Positions 14,020-16,137 of a stretch of 16,137 nucleotides of DNA are shown piece after piece; position 1 is the first letter of the stretch, and every line of letters starts with the position of its first letter. Both the position numbers and the translations under genes were made by a program. The stretch lies in NCBI GenBank assembly GCA_009843625.1, contig VYDD01000334.1, positions 1,445-17,581 on the forward strand, given 5' to 3'. The stretch is from Gammaproteobacteria bacterium. GTDB lineage: Bacteria > Gemmatimonadota > Gemmatimonadetes > Longimicrobiales > Gaopeijiaceae. The notes under the pieces are model-generated. The model saw nothing but the letters and a program-made list of their open reading frames with translations, had not been told where the DNA came from and did not search any database.

Positions 14020-16137
14020 ATGACGAGTTATGCCGTGAGCCGCACAGGGGCGGCTCTGGTCGCCGTCGCAGCGGGTCTTCTTATGTTGCCTGCATCGGCT
14101 GCGGCCATGCAGGCACAGGGCATCGTGACCGGTGTGGTCACGGATGAGGACACGCAGCGGCCCCTGGTGGGAGTTCAGGTCTACGTTCCGGACAGTCAAA
14201 CCGGAACCGTTACCAACCAGGACGGCCGCTATCTTCTTAACCTCCCCCTGGGCGAACACGTCCTGAGGGCGGAGCAGATCGGCTATTCATCCATCGAGCA
14301 GTCGATCACCGTCACAGCCGACCAGGCGACGACCTTGGACTTCGCCATGTCGTCCGTCGCGATCGACCTCGAGGAGATCGTCGTCTCGGTCGATGCCGTA
14401 GCCGCAAGGCGAATGGAGTTCGGCACCGACATCGAACGATTCGACGCGGCCGCGGAAGTCGAGAGAGCCGCCGTCGCGAGCGTATCGGACCTGCTCAGCG
14501 GCCGGGCAGCAGGCGTCGACGTCCAGATGGGTCAGGGGCCCATCGGGACGGCGTCACGGATCCGGGTACGGGGCGTGACCAGCCTCACCCAGGGGTCGAA
14601 CCCGATCATCATCATCGACGGCATACGGACCAACAACCAGACCGACCTGGGGCCCGAGTCCATCGACTGGACGGAAGGCCGCACCGTATCCCGTCTCGAC
14701 GATCTCAATCCCAGCGACATCGCCAGCGTGCAGGTCATCAAGGGCCCCACGGCTACCGCCCTCTACGGGGCCGGCGCCGCCTCGGGCGTGATCCTGATCG
14801 AGACCCGGAGGGGCGACGCCGCCAACCACCGGGTGTCCATCAACACGGAATTCGGGTTCGTCGAAGATATCGCCGACTACTGGGACAAGTGGTACAACTT
14901 CACCAAGTTCATGGGCATCACCAGTCCCGACGACCCGGTCGCTCGGCAGTGGAACGCCATCACCAATCCCGTGACCGGAGATGTCTGGGGCTACAACAAC
15001 TCGATGACCAACCCTCTGACCAGCCCGCTGCGCAGGGGAGGATTCGCGAATACGACCCTGAGTGTCAGCGGCGGAGGCAACGACATCCAGTACTTCGTGT
15101 CCGGGCGCTGGAACGATGCCGCGGGGCCCTATCCGACGAACAACGTGCAGCAGGCCTCCTTGCGTGCGAACATCACGGCCAGGACCAGCGAAGCATTCGA
15201 AGTATCGGTCAACACCAACTATCTGGAGTCGGATCTCCAGTTCCCCGAGTCCTCCCGCAGCTTCCGCGGCTACTCGACCAACGCGGGCGCCGGGGCGCCG
15301 ATCAACTCTTTCGGGGTGCGACCGGACGGGACCCGCGGGGATTGCCTGGGGACGCTCGTCAACGGCGCCAATCCGTCCACGTGCGAGCTGCGCCAAGGCA
15401 ATCTGGTTTCGAACTTCGATAACCTGAACACGGTCTTCGGCGGCCAGAAGACGGGTCGTTTCGTGGGAAGCGCGACCCTCCGCTGGAGCCCGCTGTCCTG
15501 GCTCACCAACCGGGCGATCATCGGTGTCGACCACTCCCAGATGAAAGACATCAACGAGTTCCCCCTGGACGAGAACCGTCCCTTCGGCGTGCTGTCGGCG
15601 GGGTACCTGCGCGATCAGCGCACGACGGACATCAACCGCACGTTCGAGTACACGGGGACCGTTACGGCTGACCTGACGCCCGAGCTCGCCTCGACGACCA
15701 CCGTAGGGGGTCAGTACTTCGGGCAGCGCGCCGAGCTGGTGGCCTGCATCGGGGAGGGAGGCTTCGCCAGCGCCACGGCCACCGCATGCGATGCGGCGCT
15801 GATCCGGACTGGCTTCTCCAATCTGGTCGAGCGGGTTGAGGTGGGCGGGTACGCCCAGCAGCGCTTCGGCTATCGCGGCTATCTGTTCGCTACCGGTGGA
15901 ATCAGGTTCGACGACAACAGCGCCTTCGGCGTGGAGCAGGACGGCATCTGGTCTCCCAGTGTGAACGCCTCCGCGGTACTGAGCGACATGCCCTTCTGGA
16001 ACTACGAGACCATCAACAGCCTGCGGCTCCGGTTCGCCTGGGGAACGGCGGCACAAGCTCCGCCGCCCTCCGCGGCCATCCAGAGGCTGCTTCCCGTCAG
16101 TCTGGAAGTGGGCGGAAACCCGGTGGCCGGCATCTCC
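14020..16137 (+). CDS. SusC/RagA-type TonB-linked outer-membrane receptor (3' partial)
   Basis: 706 residues before the window ends in the open frame; full proteins of this type are about 900-1100. A signal peptide (R8, then a small-residue core, cleavage near AQA/Q at about 30-34) is followed by a carboxypeptidase-regulatory-like domain (VTGVVTDEDTQRPLVGVQVYV, TNQDGRYLL). Next are a TonB-box-like EEIVVSV and a SusC plug: LLSGRAAGVDV, RIRVRGVTSL, IIIIDGIRTNN (D200), NPSDIASVQVIKGPTATALYG and GVILIETRRG. Beta-barrel strands follow. SusC-type receptors import glycans or peptides with a lid lipoprotein (SusD) usually encoded next, which would lie beyond the window. The upstream Fur-like box instead suggests an iron-related substrate. 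Two cysteine pairs (442/455, 576/590) occur in likely loops. The frame and family are clear. The substrate is inference. Confidence 0.95.
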   Translation, partial: MTSYAVSRTGAALVAVAAGLLMLPASAAAMQAQGIVTGVVTDEDTQRPLVGVQVYVPDSQTGTVTNQDGRYLLNLPLGEHVLRAEQIGYSSIEQSITVTADQATTLDFAMSSVAIDLEEIVVSVDAVAARRMEFGTDIERFDAAAEVERAAVASVSDLLSGRAAGVDVQMGQGPIGTASRIRVRGVTSLTQGSNPIIIIDGIRTNNQTDLGPESIDWTEGRTVSRLDDLNPSDIASVQVIKGPTATALYGAGAASGVILIETRRGDAANHRVSINTEFGFVEDIADYWDKWYNFTKFMGITSPDDPVARQWNAITNPVTGDVWGYNNSMTNPLTSPLRRGGFANTTLSVSGGGNDIQYFVSGRWNDAAGPYPTNNVQQASLRANITARTSEAFEVSVNTNYLESDLQFPESSRSFRGYSTNAGAGAPINSFGVRPDGTRGDCLGTLVNGANPSTCELRQGNLVSNFDNLNTVFGGQKTGRFVGSATLRWSPLSWLTNRAIIGVDHSQMKDINEFPLDENRPFGVLSAGYLRDQRTTDINRTFEYTGTVTADLTPELASTTTVGGQYFGQRAELVACIGEGGFASATATACDAALIRTGFSNLVERVEVGGYAQQRFGYRGYLFATGGIRFDDNSAFGVEQDGIWSPSVNASAVLSDMPFWNYETINSLRLRFAWGTAAQAPPPSAAIQRLLPVSLEVGGNPVAGIS

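Noticed and set aside
14554..16056. 500-codon antisense frame opposite the SusC-type receptor
   Set aside because: The plus strand encodes an unmistakable SusC plug and barrel here; the antisense product has no recognisable motif.
1..16137. tRNA, rRNA, CRISPR, insertion sequence or prophage signals
   Set aside because: No tRNA-like folds, spaced repeats, transposase or phage proteins were seen on either strand.

Overview
The window is high-GC DNA from a Gram-negative bacterium. It encodes two TonB-dependent outer-membrane receptors, a DUF5916-type outer-membrane protein, two predicted lipoproteins and several Sec-exported enzymes. A SusC/RagA-type receptor in such high-GC DNA, together with a receptor carrying an N-terminal carboxypeptidase-regulatory domain, a DUF5916 protein and exported amidohydrolases, fits Gemmatimonadota or a related phylum best. 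That placement is inference, since no marker gene is present.

Layout, left to right. (1) 1-617 is the ATPase end of an ABC exporter, cut by the window edge. (2) 870-3809 is a complete TonB-dependent receptor, closed by a strong hairpin terminator at 3849-3890. (3) The start codon of a lipoprotein-like amidohydrolase-2 family enzyme (3899-4990) lies only 8 bases after that terminator. (4) A minus-strand group, read right to left, holds a stand-alone 5'-3' exonuclease (7098-6217), a small acidic protein (6058-5840) and tryptophan 2,3-dioxygenase (5843-5049). The last two overlap by four bases (GTGA). (5) A plus-strand pair encodes an exported imidazolonepropionase-like amidohydrolase (7322-8656) and an exported serine beta-lactamase-like hydrolase (8640-9863), overlapping by 17 bases. 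(6) A PA0069-type radical SAM protein (10950-9865, minus) meets that pair tail to tail across one base. (7) A divergent promoter region with an 11-bp-period direct repeat separates it from the DUF5916 outer-membrane protein (11118-13409). (8) A Fur-box-like element (13465-13484) precedes a 140-residue lipoprotein resembling an isolated TonB plug (13562-13984) and a SusC/RagA-type receptor (14020 to the window end, incomplete).

The window is biased towards envelope and nutrient-acquisition functions: two TonB receptors, a further outer-membrane barrel, and periplasmic or lipid-anchored hydrolases that could process imported or extracellular amides, peptides or lactones. The most interesting unit is the right end. 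There an apparent iron-responsive operator stands in front of a free-standing, lipid-anchored plug-like protein and a full receptor whose plug carries the same motifs in the same order. No RNA genes, CRISPR arrays, insertion sequences or prophage genes were seen.
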